Positions 8,221 through 16,790 are shown, numbered from the stretch's first letter. The stretch: DNA of 32,742 nucleotides from an uncultured Caulobacterales bacterium (GCA_903851655.1 CAINOV010000367.1:1-32742), one strand, 5' to 3'. Notes: generated from the letters alone by a model not told the origin. Made by a program: numbers and translations.

Positions 8221-8485
8221 ACAGGCCCGTGTCGTGGCCGTCGTCGAAGGTGATCCGAACCGCATAGCGCCCCACCGGCGCCAGGGCGACGATGGCGGCG
8301 CCGTCATGCACGCCGTCCGGCCGCAGGGGCGCGTGGGCGCCGTGGCCCCGGCCCTCCGCACTGGGCGAGCGCCGGCGAAGGTCCCCGGCCGGCAGCTCCG
8401 CCGTCACCCCGTCATCGAAGCTGACCGTCAGCTTCCGGCCGCCGTCATGGGCCCGCAGCTCCGTCGGCCAGGGGGCCGAGGTCAC
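8174..8485 (-). CDS. DUF971 / gamma-butyrobetaine hydroxylase-like N-terminal domain protein
   Basis: The protein has 103 residues. [21 protein letters not shown], read as two strands, and the segments [14 protein letters not shown] and [20 protein letters not shown] are hallmarks of DUF971. That domain also forms the N-terminal zinc-binding part of gamma-butyrobetaine hydroxylases and is found alone near Fe-S proteins. A role linked to iron-sulfur handling has been proposed but not settled. The start overlaps the upstream Trm112-like gene by ATGA. Its 3' end overlaps the convergent Rieske gene, a placement worth noting since both relate to Fe-S biology. Confidence 0.9.
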   Translation of the reverse strand: MTSAPWPTELRAHDGGRKLTVSFDDGVTAELPAGDLRRRSPSAEGRGHGAHAPLRPDGVHDGAAIVALAPVGRYAVRITFDDGHDTGLFTWALLRRMAETAQA

Positions 8486-8706
8486 GCCTCGCCCTCCTCC
8501 AGGACGCGGGCCTCCTCGGGCAGCATCACCGGCGCGCCGTCGCGGATCGGATAGGCGAGGCGGGCGGAGCGGCTGATCAGCTCGTTGGCGGCGCGATCAT
8601 AGTCCAGCGCCCCGCGGGTCACAGGGCAGACGAGGATCTCCAGCAGCCGCGGATCCACGGCGGTGGGCGGGGTCGATCCGGGGGCCGCCTTGGAGGCTTC
8701 GGTCAT
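8482..8706 (-). CDS. Trm112 family protein (YcaR/UPF0434 type)
   Basis: The protein has 74 residues. [17 protein letters not shown] and [18 protein letters not shown] are the conserved core of bacterial Trm112-like proteins, which are small activators or partners of methyltransferases in other organisms. Only one Cys of the zinc-ribbon remains, as is normal for this subfamily. A good ribosome site (AAGGAGA) lies about seven bases before the ATG. It is third in the thioredoxin-Lon domain-Trm112-DUF971 series, with 22 nt to the gene upstream and an ATGA overlap with the gene downstream. Confidence 0.93.
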   Translation of the reverse strand: MTEASKAAPGSTPPTAVDPRLLEILVCPVTRGALDYDRAANELISRSARLAYPIRDGAPVMLPEEARVLEEGEA

Positions 8707-8728
8707 GGTCTGTCTCCTTGGGCGCAGG

Positions 8729-9373
8729 TCATTGCAGACCCGACGCCTCGCCGGGCTGGCCGCCGGCGGCGTCGAACCGCAACAGGGTGATCAGGGCCGC
8801 CAGCCGGTCGGCGGGGGTCGGCGCCTCGAGCAGGGCCTGCTTCTCGGTGGTGTCGAAGGGCAGGGCCATGCACAGGCTGCTGACCAGGGCGTTCACCGGG
8901 GCCGAGCGCACCGCATCCCAGTCCATGGCCAGCCCCCGGTGGTCGAGATAGGACCGCAGCGCCGCGAACAGGGCGTCGCTGTCCGCCGCGTCCGGCTCGT
9001 CGGCGGCCTGGAGATCGTCCTCGAAGCCCACATAGTCCGCCCGCACCTGGCGGTAGGGGGTGGGCAGATCCAGCTCCCGGACGGCGTGGAAGCGGCAGAC
9101 GCCGGTCAGGGTGATCAGGTAGCGGCCGTCCGGCGTTTCGGTGAAGCTGGTGATCCGGCCGACGCAGCCCACGGCCATCAGCCGAGGCGCCAGCCGATCC
9201 CCGCCGCTCTGGGTCTGGATCATGCCGATCATGCGGTCGCCGGCCATGGCGTCGTCGATCATGTTCAGATAGCGCGGCTCGAACACGTTCAGCGGCAGGG
9301 ATCCGTCGGGCAGCAGCAGGGCGCCGTCGACAGGGAAGACCGGAATCACCTGGGGCAGCTCGTTCAGTCTCAT
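8729..9373 (-). CDS. Lon-protease N-terminal (LON substrate-binding) domain protein
   Basis: The protein has about 214 residues and consists only of the Lon N-domain, with no AAA+ or protease part. [17 protein letters not shown] at the start, [23 protein letters not shown] and [12 protein letters not shown] are characteristic. Such stand-alone proteins are common in alphaproteobacteria, and their substrate is unknown. The ATG at 9373 is preferred. A GTG at 9391 would add six residues and sits two bases from the upstream stop, so it remains a real alternative; neither start has a strong ribosome site. The context after a CnoX-like thioredoxin suggests a protein-quality-control theme, which is inference. 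Confidence 0.9.
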   Translation of the reverse strand: MRLNELPQVIPVFPVDGALLLPDGSLPLNVFEPRYLNMIDDAMAGDRMIGMIQTQSGGDRLAPRLMAVGCVGRITSFTETPDGRYLITLTGVCRFHAVRELDLPTPYRQVRADYVGFEDDLQAADEPDAADSDALFAALRSYLDHRGLAMDWDAVRSAPVNALVSSLCMALPFDTTEKQALLEAPTPADRLAALITLLRFDAAGGQPGEASGLQ

Positions 9374-9393
9374 GACGCCGACCGGACCCACGC

Positions 9394-10314
9394 TCAGGAA
9401 AACAGGACGGCGGACAGCCGGCGACGGCCCTGCTTGGCGATGTCCGACGACAGGCCCGCCGCCTCGAACACGGTCAGCAGCTCCTTGCGGGCCGCATCTC
9501 CGTTCCAGGCCCGGTCCGCCTCAATGATCCGCAGCAGCTGGTCGGCGGCGGCGGCGAAGTCCCCGAGGGCCGCCCGGGCCTGGGCCAGCTCGAACCGGGC
9601 CTGGTGGTCCGCCGGGTCGGTCCGCAGCCGCGCCTCCAGCGCGGCCGTCTCCGCCCCGCCCTTGGCCGCCAGGGCGATGGCCGCGCGCACGGCGGTCAGG
9701 TCCGCGTCGCTGGCGCCGGCGGGGGCCATGTCCAGCACCTCCGTCGCCCGTTCCGCGTCGCCGTTCAGCAGGTAGCACCGCGCCAGCCCGGCGATGGCCT
9801 TCAGGTGGTCCGGCTCCAGCGCCAGGATCTGGGCGTAGGCCTGGGCCGCGCCGCCCACATCCCCCAGAGCCACGGACTCCGTCGCCTCGGCCAGGAGGGC
9901 CTCCACATCCGCCGACGGCGCGCCGACGGGACCGACCAGGCGGTCGATGAAGGCCTTCAGCTGGCTCTCCGGCAGGGCGCCCATGAAGCCGTCCACCGGC
10001 TGGCCGTCCCGGAAGGCGAACACCGCCGGGATCGACTGCACCCGCAGCTGACCGGCATAGCCCGGATTCTCGTCCACGTTGATCTTGACCAGCTTCACCG
10101 CGCCCTTGGCGGCGATGACCACCTTTTCCAGCAGGGGGGTCAGCTGCCGGCAGGGGCCGCACCAGGGGGCCCAGAAGTCCACCAGCACCGGCTGGTGGCG
10201 GGACGCTTCGACCACGTCCGCGATGAAAGTGGCGTCGGTGGCCTCCTTGATCAGGGCGCCGTCGGCGGCGGCGGCGGCGGCGGTCTTGCCCTTGCCGATC
10301 AGGTCTCCGAACAT
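9394..10314 (-). CDS. cnoX: Thioredoxin-TPR protein, CnoX/YbbN-like
   Basis: The protein has 306 residues. An N-terminal thioredoxin domain (about 20-130) carries the complete redox motif WCGPC at 51-55 and the cis-proline segment VQSIPAVFAF. Tetratricopeptide-like helices follow (about 140-306), including ILALEPDHLKAIAGLARCYLL, cited as a landmark. This architecture is that of CnoX (YbbN), a chaperedoxin that holds unfolding proteins under oxidative stress and hands them to GroEL. The E. coli protein has lost one Cys of the CXXC, whereas here both are kept, so reductase activity is expected. It heads the four-gene minus-strand run, with AAAGG before the ATG. The 146 nt upstream (10315-10460) hold no gene, only a twofold GGAGCCTCCGCC repeat. 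Confidence 0.9.
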   Translation of the reverse strand: MFGDLIGKGKTAAAAAADGALIKEATDATFIADVVEASRHQPVLVDFWAPWCGPCRQLTPLLEKVVIAAKGAVKLVKINVDENPGYAGQLRVQSIPAVFAFRDGQPVDGFMGALPESQLKAFIDRLVGPVGAPSADVEALLAEATESVALGDVGGAAQAYAQILALEPDHLKAIAGLARCYLLNGDAERATEVLDMAPAGASDADLTAVRAAIALAAKGGAETAALEARLRTDPADHQARFELAQARAALGDFAAAADQLLRIIEADRAWNGDAARKELLTVFEAAGLSSDIAKQGRRRLSAVLFS

Positions 10315-10460
10315 GGGGTGCGCCTTTCGTCCGGGCCGCGCTCGGAACGCGGCGGGGGTTGCGTTCGGGGCCGGGCCCCGGAGTGTCGTCGAGGAGCCTC
10401 CGCCCGGGAGCCTCCGCCGACTAGATGGCCCCGATGCCGCCCGGCTTCAATCGGATTCCG

Positions 10461-11006
10461 TCACGGGGCGGGGGAATTCGCAAGCCCTTCGAAGTCCACG
10501 ATCACCGGCGCGCGCCCGAGACTGGCCAGGAACTGCAGAAAGGCGTCCCGCGACAGGTTGGTCGTGGCGGTGTTGACCAGGGGATGGAAGTTCACGCTGT
10601 CATGGGCCATCAGGGCGGCGTCCAGCACGAAGCGCACGGACTGCTCCGGATCATTGATCAGGGCCAGCGCCGTCACCGACCCCGGCCGCACCCCCAGCGC
10701 GTCCCACAGGCGGTCCTCCGAGCCGAACGACAGGCGCGCCGACCCGATCCAGGCGGGCGCCGCCTTCAGGTCGATCCGGGTCTCGGCCAGGGCGCTGATC
10801 AGCCACAACTGGCCCTTGGCGTCCTTCAGGAACAGGTTCTTGGAGTGGCCGCCGGGGATCTTCGCCCGCAGCTCCGGCCCCTCCTCCACCCGGAACACCG
10901 CCGGATGCTCGTAGGTCGCGTGCGGGATGTCATGGGCGGCGAGATGGGCTTCGAGGTCGGCTCGGCCCAGAGGTCGGCCCAGAGGTCGGCCCAGCGGTTC
11001 GGTCAT
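10461..11006 (-). CDS. YbaK/ProX-type aminoacyl-tRNA deacylase
   Basis: The protein has about 181 residues. The YbaK/EbsC editing domain is shown by [28 protein letters not shown] with its catalytic-pocket Lys-Asn pair, [15 protein letters not shown], and the substrate-loop [25 protein letters not shown] near the end is typical of the stand-alone prolyl-tRNA editing (PrdX/ProXp) branch, which hydrolyses misacylated tRNA-Pro. The ATG at 11006 is chosen because upstream codons to 11063 are Arg/Gly-rich and unlike the family. The N-terminus carries a PLGR-repeat from a 12-bp tandem duplication. Confidence 0.92.
   Translation of the reverse strand: MTEPLGRPLGRPLGRADLEAHLAAHDIPHATYEHPAVFRVEEGPELRAKIPGGHSKNLFLKDAKGQLWLISALAETRIDLKAAPAWIGSARLSFGSEDRLWDALGVRPGSVTALALINDPEQSVRFVLDAALMAHDSVNFHPLVNTATTNLSRDAFLQFLASLGRAPVIVDFEGLANSPAP
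10963..10998. repeat. 12-bp tandem repeat, three copies
   Basis: The unit CGGCCCAGAGGT occurs twice exactly and a third time with one change. It lies within the first codons of the YbaK-type gene, where it encodes PLGR repeats on the minus strand. Copy number is likely to vary between strains by slippage without breaking the frame. Confidence 0.85.
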
Positions 11007-11185
11007 GGATCGGCCCCGTACGGCGGAAGGTCCGGCGAATGGTCGCCGTCCCGCTAGAGCCACGACCCCGCACGGGCCGTCAAGACCTGCGACGAGGCGC
11101 GCGGGCCTTCAGTTTCGCTGCGACATGCTCTAGGCGTGATCGTTCGGGCGCGGTCAGACGCCGCGCCCCTGCCACGAGGCCGCAG

Positions 11186-11929
11186 ATGGAACTGGAATGC
11201 TACCCGGTGGCGGCGCGACCGCCGGAAATCGTGCCCGGCCGGCCCGACCGGCGCTGGATGGACCATTTCGCGAGCCGGCATCCCTACCGGTGCCTGCCCC
11301 TGACCATGGCCAACACCACGGGCTGGGAGATCCTGTGCCCGGTGGGCTTCACAGCGGAGTGGAGCGGCTCGCCGCAGAACGAGGCGATCACCCTGCGCCC
11401 CGACCGGCCGCACCCGGACTTCCACGACCTGTGCAAGGCCCATTTCGGCGGCGGCATCCTGACCTTCCACCCGGGATATCTGTTCCGCACGCCCCCGGGC
11501 TGGGACCTGATCGCCGCCGGGCCGCCGAATCTGCCCAAGGACGGCATCCAGCCCCTGTCCGGGCTGGTGGAGACGGACTGGCTGCCGTTTCCCTTCACCA
11601 TGAACTGGATCTTCACCCGGCCGGGGCGCGTGCGCTTCGAGAAGGGCGAGCCGTTCTGCTTCATCAGCCTCACCCCTCACCGGGTGATGGACCAGGTCCA
11701 GCCGATCCAGCGCAGCCTGGCCTCGGACGACGCCCTGCGCCACCAGTACGAGGCCTGGATCCGCGAGCGGGACGCCTTCAACAAGAAGCTGGGCGAGCGC
11801 GACCCCGAGGCGGTGCGCGAGGCGTGGCAACGCTACTATTTCAAGGGCGAGATCCCCGACGATCTCGGCCCGGCGCCTGCGGACCATGTCAACAAGCGCC
11901 GCCTGAAGTCCCTCAAGATCGGCCGCTGA
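11186..11929 (+). CDS. DUF6065-like protein of unknown function
   Basis: The protein has about 247 residues and is soluble, with no signal peptide or membrane helix. Conserved-looking blocks are LTMANTTGWEILCPVGFTAEW (cited to residue 21 only as a region near 40-60), HFGGGILTFHPGYLFRTPPGWDL, LVETDWLPFPFTMNWIFTRPG and FISLTPHR. These match my memory of the DUF6065 family, often found beside secondary-metabolite or oxygenase genes, but no activity is known to me. Trp, Phe, Pro and His are abundant. The ATG at 11186 has GAGG about seven bases upstream. It is a single-gene unit: a strong terminator follows 35 nt after the stop, and the 179 nt before it (11007-11185) hold no other gene. Confidence 0.75.
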   Translation: MELECYPVAARPPEIVPGRPDRRWMDHFASRHPYRCLPLTMANTTGWEILCPVGFTAEWSGSPQNEAITLRPDRPHPDFHDLCKAHFGGGILTFHPGYLFRTPPGWDLIAAGPPNLPKDGIQPLSGLVETDWLPFPFTMNWIFTRPGRVRFEKGEPFCFISLTPHRVMDQVQPIQRSLASDDALRHQYEAWIRERDAFNKKLGERDPEAVREAWQRYYFKGEIPDDLGPAPADHVNKRRLKSLKIGR

Positions 11930-11964
11930 CCGGACATGGCGACCCCCGTCCCGAAGATTCCCGC

Positions 11965-12000
11965 AACAGACCGCTTGCCAAGCCCGGCGCGGTCTGTTTT
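11965..12000 (+). terminator. Rho-independent terminator after the DUF6065-like gene
   Basis: A 10-bp perfect stem (AACAGACCGC / GCGGTCTGTT) encloses a 14-base loop and ends in a T-run. It isolates the DUF6065-like gene from the tRNA-Gly gene 45 nt further on. Confidence 0.88.
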
Positions 12001-12044
12001 AAAGCGCGCCTCTTCCTGCGGGGCCTCTTCGGCCTCGTGCGCGA

Positions 12045-12119
12045 GCGGGCGTAGCTCAGGGGTAGAGCACAACCTTGCCAAGGTTGGGGTCGAGGGTTCG
12101 AATCCCTCTGCCCGCTCCA
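12045..12119 (+). tRNA. tRNA-Gly(GCC)
   Basis: A complete cloverleaf is present: acceptor GCGGGCG / TGCCCGC, D-arm GCTCAGGGGTAGAGC, and anticodon arm CAACC-TTGCCAA-GGTTG with anticodon GCC. The T-arm is GAGGG-TTCGAAT-CCCTC, the discriminator is U, and CCA is encoded. It reads GGC/GGU codons. No deviation from a functional tRNA is seen. Confidence 0.98.
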
Positions 12120-12198
12120 AAACTTCTCGACATTGCGGTGCGTCGGTCGGCCTTCGGGCCGTCCGATCCCGTTTGCCGCGCCACTCGCCGGGTGCGGC

Positions 12199-12396
12199 GT
12201 GAGCGGCGACCCCGCCGCCCGGGATGCGGCCCTCGCCCTCATCCGGCAATATGGCGACGACGCCGAGGTGATCGCCGTCATGCGCGCCGCGGAGGTCGCA
12301 GCGATGGGTGACGCCGCCGCCCTCGCCCACTGGGACGCGGTGATCCTGTGCGTCCAGGATCTGCAGGGAGACGGCGGATCCGCCCCGCGCCACTGA
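12199..12396 (+). CDS. Small hypothetical protein
   Basis: The protein has about 65 residues from a GTG at 12199. The segment ALIRQYGDDAEVIAVMRAAE followed by MGDAAALAHWDAVI forms two or three predicted helices. It resembles small alphaproteobacterial proteins (the DUF6961 type, from memory) that pair a QYGDDA helix with a WDAV helix. No catalytic motif, signal or membrane segment is visible. It follows the tRNA-Gly gene by 79 nt and is not clearly in an operon. The spacing to the next gene (12397-12516) contains a TCGAT/ATCGA inverted repeat at 12435-12448 of unknown meaning. Confidence 0.55.
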   Translation: MSGDPAARDAALALIRQYGDDAEVIAVMRAAEVAAMGDAAALAHWDAVILCVQDLQGDGGSAPRH

Positions 12397-12516
12397 GGCG
12401 CCGCCACATGCAACCATAAGTCGGATTTCATGCCTCGATAACCATCGATTCCCACCTCATATTAGGAATTGCGCGACAAGATTGCATCCCAAGCCCGGTT
12501 TTTCGCCTTGAGGTCC

Positions 12517-13686
12517 ATGTTCCTTGCCGCCGCCATACGTCCGGGCCAGCCGGATCCGGAGGATCGCTTCAACGGCGATCCCGCCGGCGACTGGCGGGCC
12601 TCCAGCCGACTGGACCTGCACGCCCTGTGGGTGCGGCCGCCCACGGACCTGGGCTATCGGACCCACCCCCTGTTCTCCCATCCCGTGCTGAACCGGTCCG
12701 TGGTCGCCAAGTTCAACATGGCCCCGCAGGACGCCTCCCGCGGCCTGCCCCGGCGGCTGGGGGCGACCAAGCTGATGCTGCCCCTGTGCGCCGAGCGGGG
12801 CGGCATGATCGCCAAGTCGGTGATCATCGCCTCCCAGTCCCTCGAGTCCGCCCTCGGGTCGGAGCTCGATTACCGGGCGTATGATCTGGCCCACGACATG
12901 ATGGTGCTGCGGCGCCTCGCCTGGCTGCCGTCCCTCGACCCGTTCATGGTCGGGGAGATGGGACGCCATTTCCAGCTCAGCTTCGCCCAGTGCTACCTGC
13001 AGATCACCCGGGCGGAACAGCAGGCGGCCCTGACCCAGGGGATCGCGGAGATCGCGCCCTTGCTTCAGTGGCAGCTGGGCCTGACGGCGGGCCCGCGGGC
13101 CCTGCCCGACCGCCGGGCGGTGGCGCTGCTGACCGATGTGGCCGGTCCCGCCGGAGAGGAGGCGGCGGCCCGGATGGGCCTCGACATGAACCGCTGGTCG
13201 GTGATGCTGCTGGCCTGGAAGGGTGTCGTCTATTACCGGCGACGGTTGCAGATGATGGACCGGCAGGTCCGGCGGGTGGCCGACGAGATCGGCGGCGCCG
13301 CGCCCCAGGGCCACGCCTCCCCCGAGGATCTGGCCATGATCGACCTGTCCCGGGGGCGGGTGCTGCGCGCCCTGACCCTTGCCCGGCGGGAGGCGATCGA
13401 CCTGGCCGACGCCTTCGCCCAGTCGGCCGTCGCCCTGGAGGAGCGGCGCAGTCAGGCCCGCTTCATCGACTTCCTGCAGGCGACGCCCGCCGGCATGACC
13501 GCCCTGGGCGAGCGCATCCGCCGGCTGGACGAGGTGTGCGGCGGCTGGCGGATCGGATCCGCCGACCAGCTGGGGCCCATGGACGCCACGCGGCTTCGCG
13601 CCTTTCTGGCGGACCTGGAGCGGCAGCTGGCCACGGACCTGCTGCTGCGTCCCTGCGCGGCGCCTAGGCCGGGTCCTCGAGGCTGA
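12517..13686 (+). CDS. Hypothetical protein, ~389 residues, helical
   Basis: I do not recognise a characterised family. The ATG at 12517 is preferred because GAGG lies four bases upstream; a TTG at 12469 would add 16 residues. The protein is soluble-looking and mostly helical. An N-terminal part has HPLFSHPVLNRSVVAKFNM and KLMLPLCAERGGMI, the middle has FQLSFAQCYLQITRAEQQAAL, and a GVVYYRRRLQMMDRQVRRVADE segment leads into a long helical C-terminus. Composition and GC match the neighbours, so there is no sign of recent transfer. Its 3' end overlaps that of the convergent ABC ATPase gene by 23 nt. A link to that transporter is possible from proximity only. Confidence 0.72.
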   Translation: MFLAAAIRPGQPDPEDRFNGDPAGDWRASSRLDLHALWVRPPTDLGYRTHPLFSHPVLNRSVVAKFNMAPQDASRGLPRRLGATKLMLPLCAERGGMIAKSVIIASQSLESALGSELDYRAYDLAHDMMVLRRLAWLPSLDPFMVGEMGRHFQLSFAQCYLQITRAEQQAALTQGIAEIAPLLQWQLGLTAGPRALPDRRAVALLTDVAGPAGEEAAARMGLDMNRWSVMLLAWKGVVYYRRRLQMMDRQVRRVADEIGGAAPQGHASPEDLAMIDLSRGRVLRALTLARREAIDLADAFAQSAVALEERRSQARFIDFLQATPAGMTALGERIRRLDEVCGGWRIGSADQLGPMDATRLRAFLADLERQLATDLLLRPCAAPRPGPRG

Positions 13687-15022
13687 AGCTCTGCGATTGC
13701 TCGTCGAAGGCGAACAGCTCCGCATAGCGCCCCCAGTCGATCAGGGCGTAGAGGGTCTCCTCGGCGAACTCCTCGGACATGAAGTCCTCCAGCTCCTCCG
13801 AGAACCGGCGATAGGGGGCCCGGTGGGTGGAGCGCTCGTCCAGCACCCGGCGGATCATGGCCGCCATGGGCACCCGGGCCATCAGATGGTCGCGGAACAG
13901 CTTCTTGCGGGCGTCCACGTCATAGTCGACGAAGCGCTTGCCGTCCTCCGTGAGGCGGATGTCCCCGTGGGCCACGTCGGCAAAACCCAGCAGCTGCAGG
14001 CTTTCGGCCAGGGGGAACAGCTCGTCCACCTCCATGGTCAGCTCGTCGGCGATGTCGGGCAGGTCGGCCTTGCCGTCGAAGGGGGGCTGCATCAGCGCCT
14101 CCATCAGGCCGGCCAGCAGGTTGGTGGAGACCTGGGGCAGGGTCATGCCGATGCCGCCGCCGGGGTGGTCGGCGCCCCCATGCATCTGCTCGGCCCGGAG
14201 CTTGGGGTCCATGGGGTTGGTCATGCGGCCGTAGATGTCGTCCACCAGCTGGCGGAAGGCGGGCTCGGTCCGGTTGCGGGGATAGGGCAGGTCGATCTTC
14301 ACCTCGGCGGCGATCCGGCCGGGATTGGAGGCGAAGATCACCACCCGGTCGCACATCAGCACCGCCTCCTCGATATTGTGGGTGACCAGCAGGATCGAGC
14401 GCAGCGGCAGCTTGCCCTCCATCCACAGGTCCACGAGGTCGGTGCGCAGGGTCTCCGCGGTCAGCACGTCGAGGGCGGAGAAGGGCTCGTCCATGAGCAG
14501 CAGCTGGGGATGCACCACCAGCCCCCGGGCGAAACCCACCCGCTGGCGCATGCCGCCGGACAGCTCCTTGGGATAGGCGTTCTCGAAACCGTCCAGGCCG
14601 ATCAGGTCGATGGCCTGCAGGGACCGCTGGCGCCGCTCGGCCGGGGGCACGCCCAGGGGCTCCAGCCCGATCTCCACATTCTCCAGCACGGTCAGCCAGG
14701 GGAACAGGGCGAAGCTCTGGAACACCATGGCCACCCCCTTGGGCGGGCCGTCGATGGGCTGGCCCTGCCAGGTGACGTCGCCGCCCCGGGGCCGGGCGAG
14801 GCCGGCGATGATCCGCAGGAGGGTGGACTTGCCCGAGCCGGAGCGGCCCAGGAGGCCGACGATCTCCCCCTCCCGGAGCTGGAGATTGATGCCGTCCAGC
14901 ACCAGCAGGTCATTGGCCTGGCCCTTGGAGTAGGTCTGTCGGACATTGCGGATGTCCAGCAACACCGGGCCGGCCTCGGGGCGCTGGGGGGTCGGCGCGG
15001 TCGCCGGCGATGTCATGACCAT
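13664..15022 (-). CDS. ABC importer ATPase with C-terminal AAA-associated domain
   Basis: The protein has 452 residues. The nitrate/sulfonate/taurine-type ABC ATPase half (about 20-270) has Walker A GRSGSGKST, Q-loop VFQSFALFPW, signature LSGGMRQRVGFARG, Walker B LLLMDEP and switch THNIEEA. The C-terminal extension (about 290-450) contains ADELTMEVDELFPLAE and LTEDGKRFVDYD. It matches the AAA-associated C-terminal domain known on this ATPase subgroup and probably regulates activity. The start at 15022 has GAGGG five bases upstream. It follows the permease gene by 28 nt and forms an operon with it. The substrate cannot be told: nitrate, sulfonates, bicarbonate or thiamine-precursor analogues are options for the family. 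Confidence 0.93.
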   Translation of the reverse strand: MVMTSPATAPTPQRPEAGPVLLDIRNVRQTYSKGQANDLLVLDGINLQLREGEIVGLLGRSGSGKSTLLRIIAGLARPRGGDVTWQGQPIDGPPKGVAMVFQSFALFPWLTVLENVEIGLEPLGVPPAERRQRSLQAIDLIGLDGFENAYPKELSGGMRQRVGFARGLVVHPQLLLMDEPFSALDVLTAETLRTDLVDLWMEGKLPLRSILLVTHNIEEAVLMCDRVVIFASNPGRIAAEVKIDLPYPRNRTEPAFRQLVDDIYGRMTNPMDPKLRAEQMHGGADHPGGGIGMTLPQVSTNLLAGLMEALMQPPFDGKADLPDIADELTMEVDELFPLAESLQLLGFADVAHGDIRLTEDGKRFVDYDVDARKKLFRDHLMARVPMAAMIRRVLDERSTHRAPYRRFSEELEDFMSEEFAEETLYALIDWGRYAELFAFDEQSQSFSLEDPA

Positions 15023-15050
15023 GGGGCCCTCGGAGGCTGTGCGGACGGGA

Positions 15051-16790
15051 TCAGTTCAGCGCCAGGCGGCGCGCGGCGAAGTCGAACAGGGGCCGCCAGA
15101 GCAGGCGGTTGAACAGCACCACGAAGATGCTCATGACCACCGCCCCCAGCACGATCCGCGGGAAGTCCCCCTTCAGGGTGGCGTCGGCGATGTAGGCGCC
15201 CAGGCCATGGGCCTCGAGCTTGGTGTCCCCCCAGCTGGCCACCTCCGCGGCGATGGAGGCGTTCCAGGACCCGCCGGACGCGGTGATGGCCCCGGTCACA
15301 TAGTAGGGAAACACCCCGGGCAGGGCCACCTTGCGCCACCAGTTCCAGCCCCGCACGCGGAAACTGCCCGCCGCCTCCAGCAGGTCGTTGGGGAAGGCGC
15401 TGGCCCCGGCGATCACGTTGAACAGGATGTACCACTGGGTGCCCAGGATCATCAGCGGCGACAGCCAGATGTCCGGGCTGGCGTGGTTGGCGACGATCAG
15501 CGCCACCACCACCGGGAACAGCAGGTTGGAGGGGAAGGCCGCCAGGAACTGGGCCAGGGGCTGGACCGCCTCCGCCAGCTTGGGGCGCAGGCCGATCCAG
15601 ATGCCCAGCGGCACCCAGATGAGGCTGGCCAGCAGGATCAACAGCAGCACGCGGATCAGGGTCAGCGCGCCCATCTCCACCGCATAGACCACGTCGCCCA
15701 GGCCCAGGGTGCGGCGCATGTAGTCCACCCCCTGCCAGGCGAACCACAGGGAGGCGACGGCGATGGCGGCGAACCACAGATAGTCCACATTGCGGCTGTC
15801 CCAGGCCTTGCGCACCGCCGGCGGCGGGGTGAACTCCCGTCCCAGGCGCAGGGTGATGAACCAGCGGGACGCTGCGCCCACGGGGGCGAACAGCCGCTGG
15901 GCCAGCCGGGCGCGCTGGAAGAAGTCCAGCAGCCAGGAGGTCTGCTCCGGTCCGGAGCTGGCGGACAGCTCCACCCGGAACTTCTGCGACCAGGCCACCA
16001 GGGGGCGGAACAGCAGCTGGTCATAGATCAGGATGACGGCGAGCATGGTCAGCACCGCCCAGCCGATGGCGCCCAGGTCCTTGTGGTCTATGGCGGTGGC
16101 CACATAGGCGCCGATGCCCGGCAGGGTGATGTTGGTGGCGCCCACGGAAAAGGCCTCCGACGCCACCACGAAGAACCAGGCGCCGGACATGGACATCATG
16201 GCGTTCCAGATCAGGCCCGGCGCGGCGAAGGGCACCTCCAGGGTCCAGAACCGGCGCCAGCCTCCCAGGCGCAGGCTGTCGGACACGTCGGACAGGTCCT
16301 TGGGCACGGTCTTCAACGACTGGTAGAAGCTGAAGGTCATGTTCCAGGCCTGGGCCGTGAAGATGGTGAACACCGAGCACAGCTCCGCCCCCAGGACCGA
16401 GCCCGGGAACAGCTTCAGGAAGAAGGCCAGGGTGAAGGTCAGGAAGGTCAGGACGGGCAGGGACTGGAGGATGTCCAGGATCGGGATCAGCACCATCTCC
16501 GCCCGACGGCTCTTCTGCGCCAGGGCCCCGTAGCCCAGGGTGAAGACGAACGAGCAGACAATGCCCGCCAGCATCCGCAGGGTGGTGCGCAGGGCGTAAT
16601 AGGGCAGGGCGGACGGCTCGAGGGAGATCCTCGCATGTTCCACCGCCGCCAGGGGCTGGGTGGTCTCGTGGCCGCCGAAGGCGATCAGGGCGATGACGCC
16701 GAGCACGAGGGCGAAGATCAGCGCGTCCCAGACGGACGGGATGTATCGCCACGGCCGGATCGCCGTCAGGGACGGGTGATGCGCGGGCAT
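15051..16790 (-). CDS. Fused double ABC permease (BPD/MetI-type)
   Basis: The protein has 579 residues with two permease units in one chain. The N-terminal unit (about 80-290) has the EAA-type loop DSLRLGGWRRFWTLEVPFAAP. The C-terminal unit (about 370-570) has the corresponding AAGSFRVRGWNWWRKVALPGV loop. Both EAA loops dock onto the ATPase. A leading helix near residue 25 makes roughly 12 or more membrane segments. Fusion of both halves means the complete membrane pore is encoded by one gene. An AGGGGGG ribosome site precedes the ATG. No periplasmic binding protein is encoded in the window on either side. The 172 nt upstream (16791-16962) contain no gene. Confidence 0.93.
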   Translation of the reverse strand: MPAHHPSLTAIRPWRYIPSVWDALIFALVLGVIALIAFGGHETTQPLAAVEHARISLEPSALPYYALRTTLRMLAGIVCSFVFTLGYGALAQKSRRAEMVLIPILDILQSLPVLTFLTFTLAFFLKLFPGSVLGAELCSVFTIFTAQAWNMTFSFYQSLKTVPKDLSDVSDSLRLGGWRRFWTLEVPFAAPGLIWNAMMSMSGAWFFVVASEAFSVGATNITLPGIGAYVATAIDHKDLGAIGWAVLTMLAVILIYDQLLFRPLVAWSQKFRVELSASSGPEQTSWLLDFFQRARLAQRLFAPVGAASRWFITLRLGREFTPPPAVRKAWDSRNVDYLWFAAIAVASLWFAWQGVDYMRRTLGLGDVVYAVEMGALTLIRVLLLILLASLIWVPLGIWIGLRPKLAEAVQPLAQFLAAFPSNLLFPVVVALIVANHASPDIWLSPLMILGTQWYILFNVIAGASAFPNDLLEAAGSFRVRGWNWWRKVALPGVFPYYVTGAITASGGSWNASIAAEVASWGDTKLEAHGLGAYIADATLKGDFPRIVLGAVVMSIFVVLFNRLLWRPLFDFAARRLALN

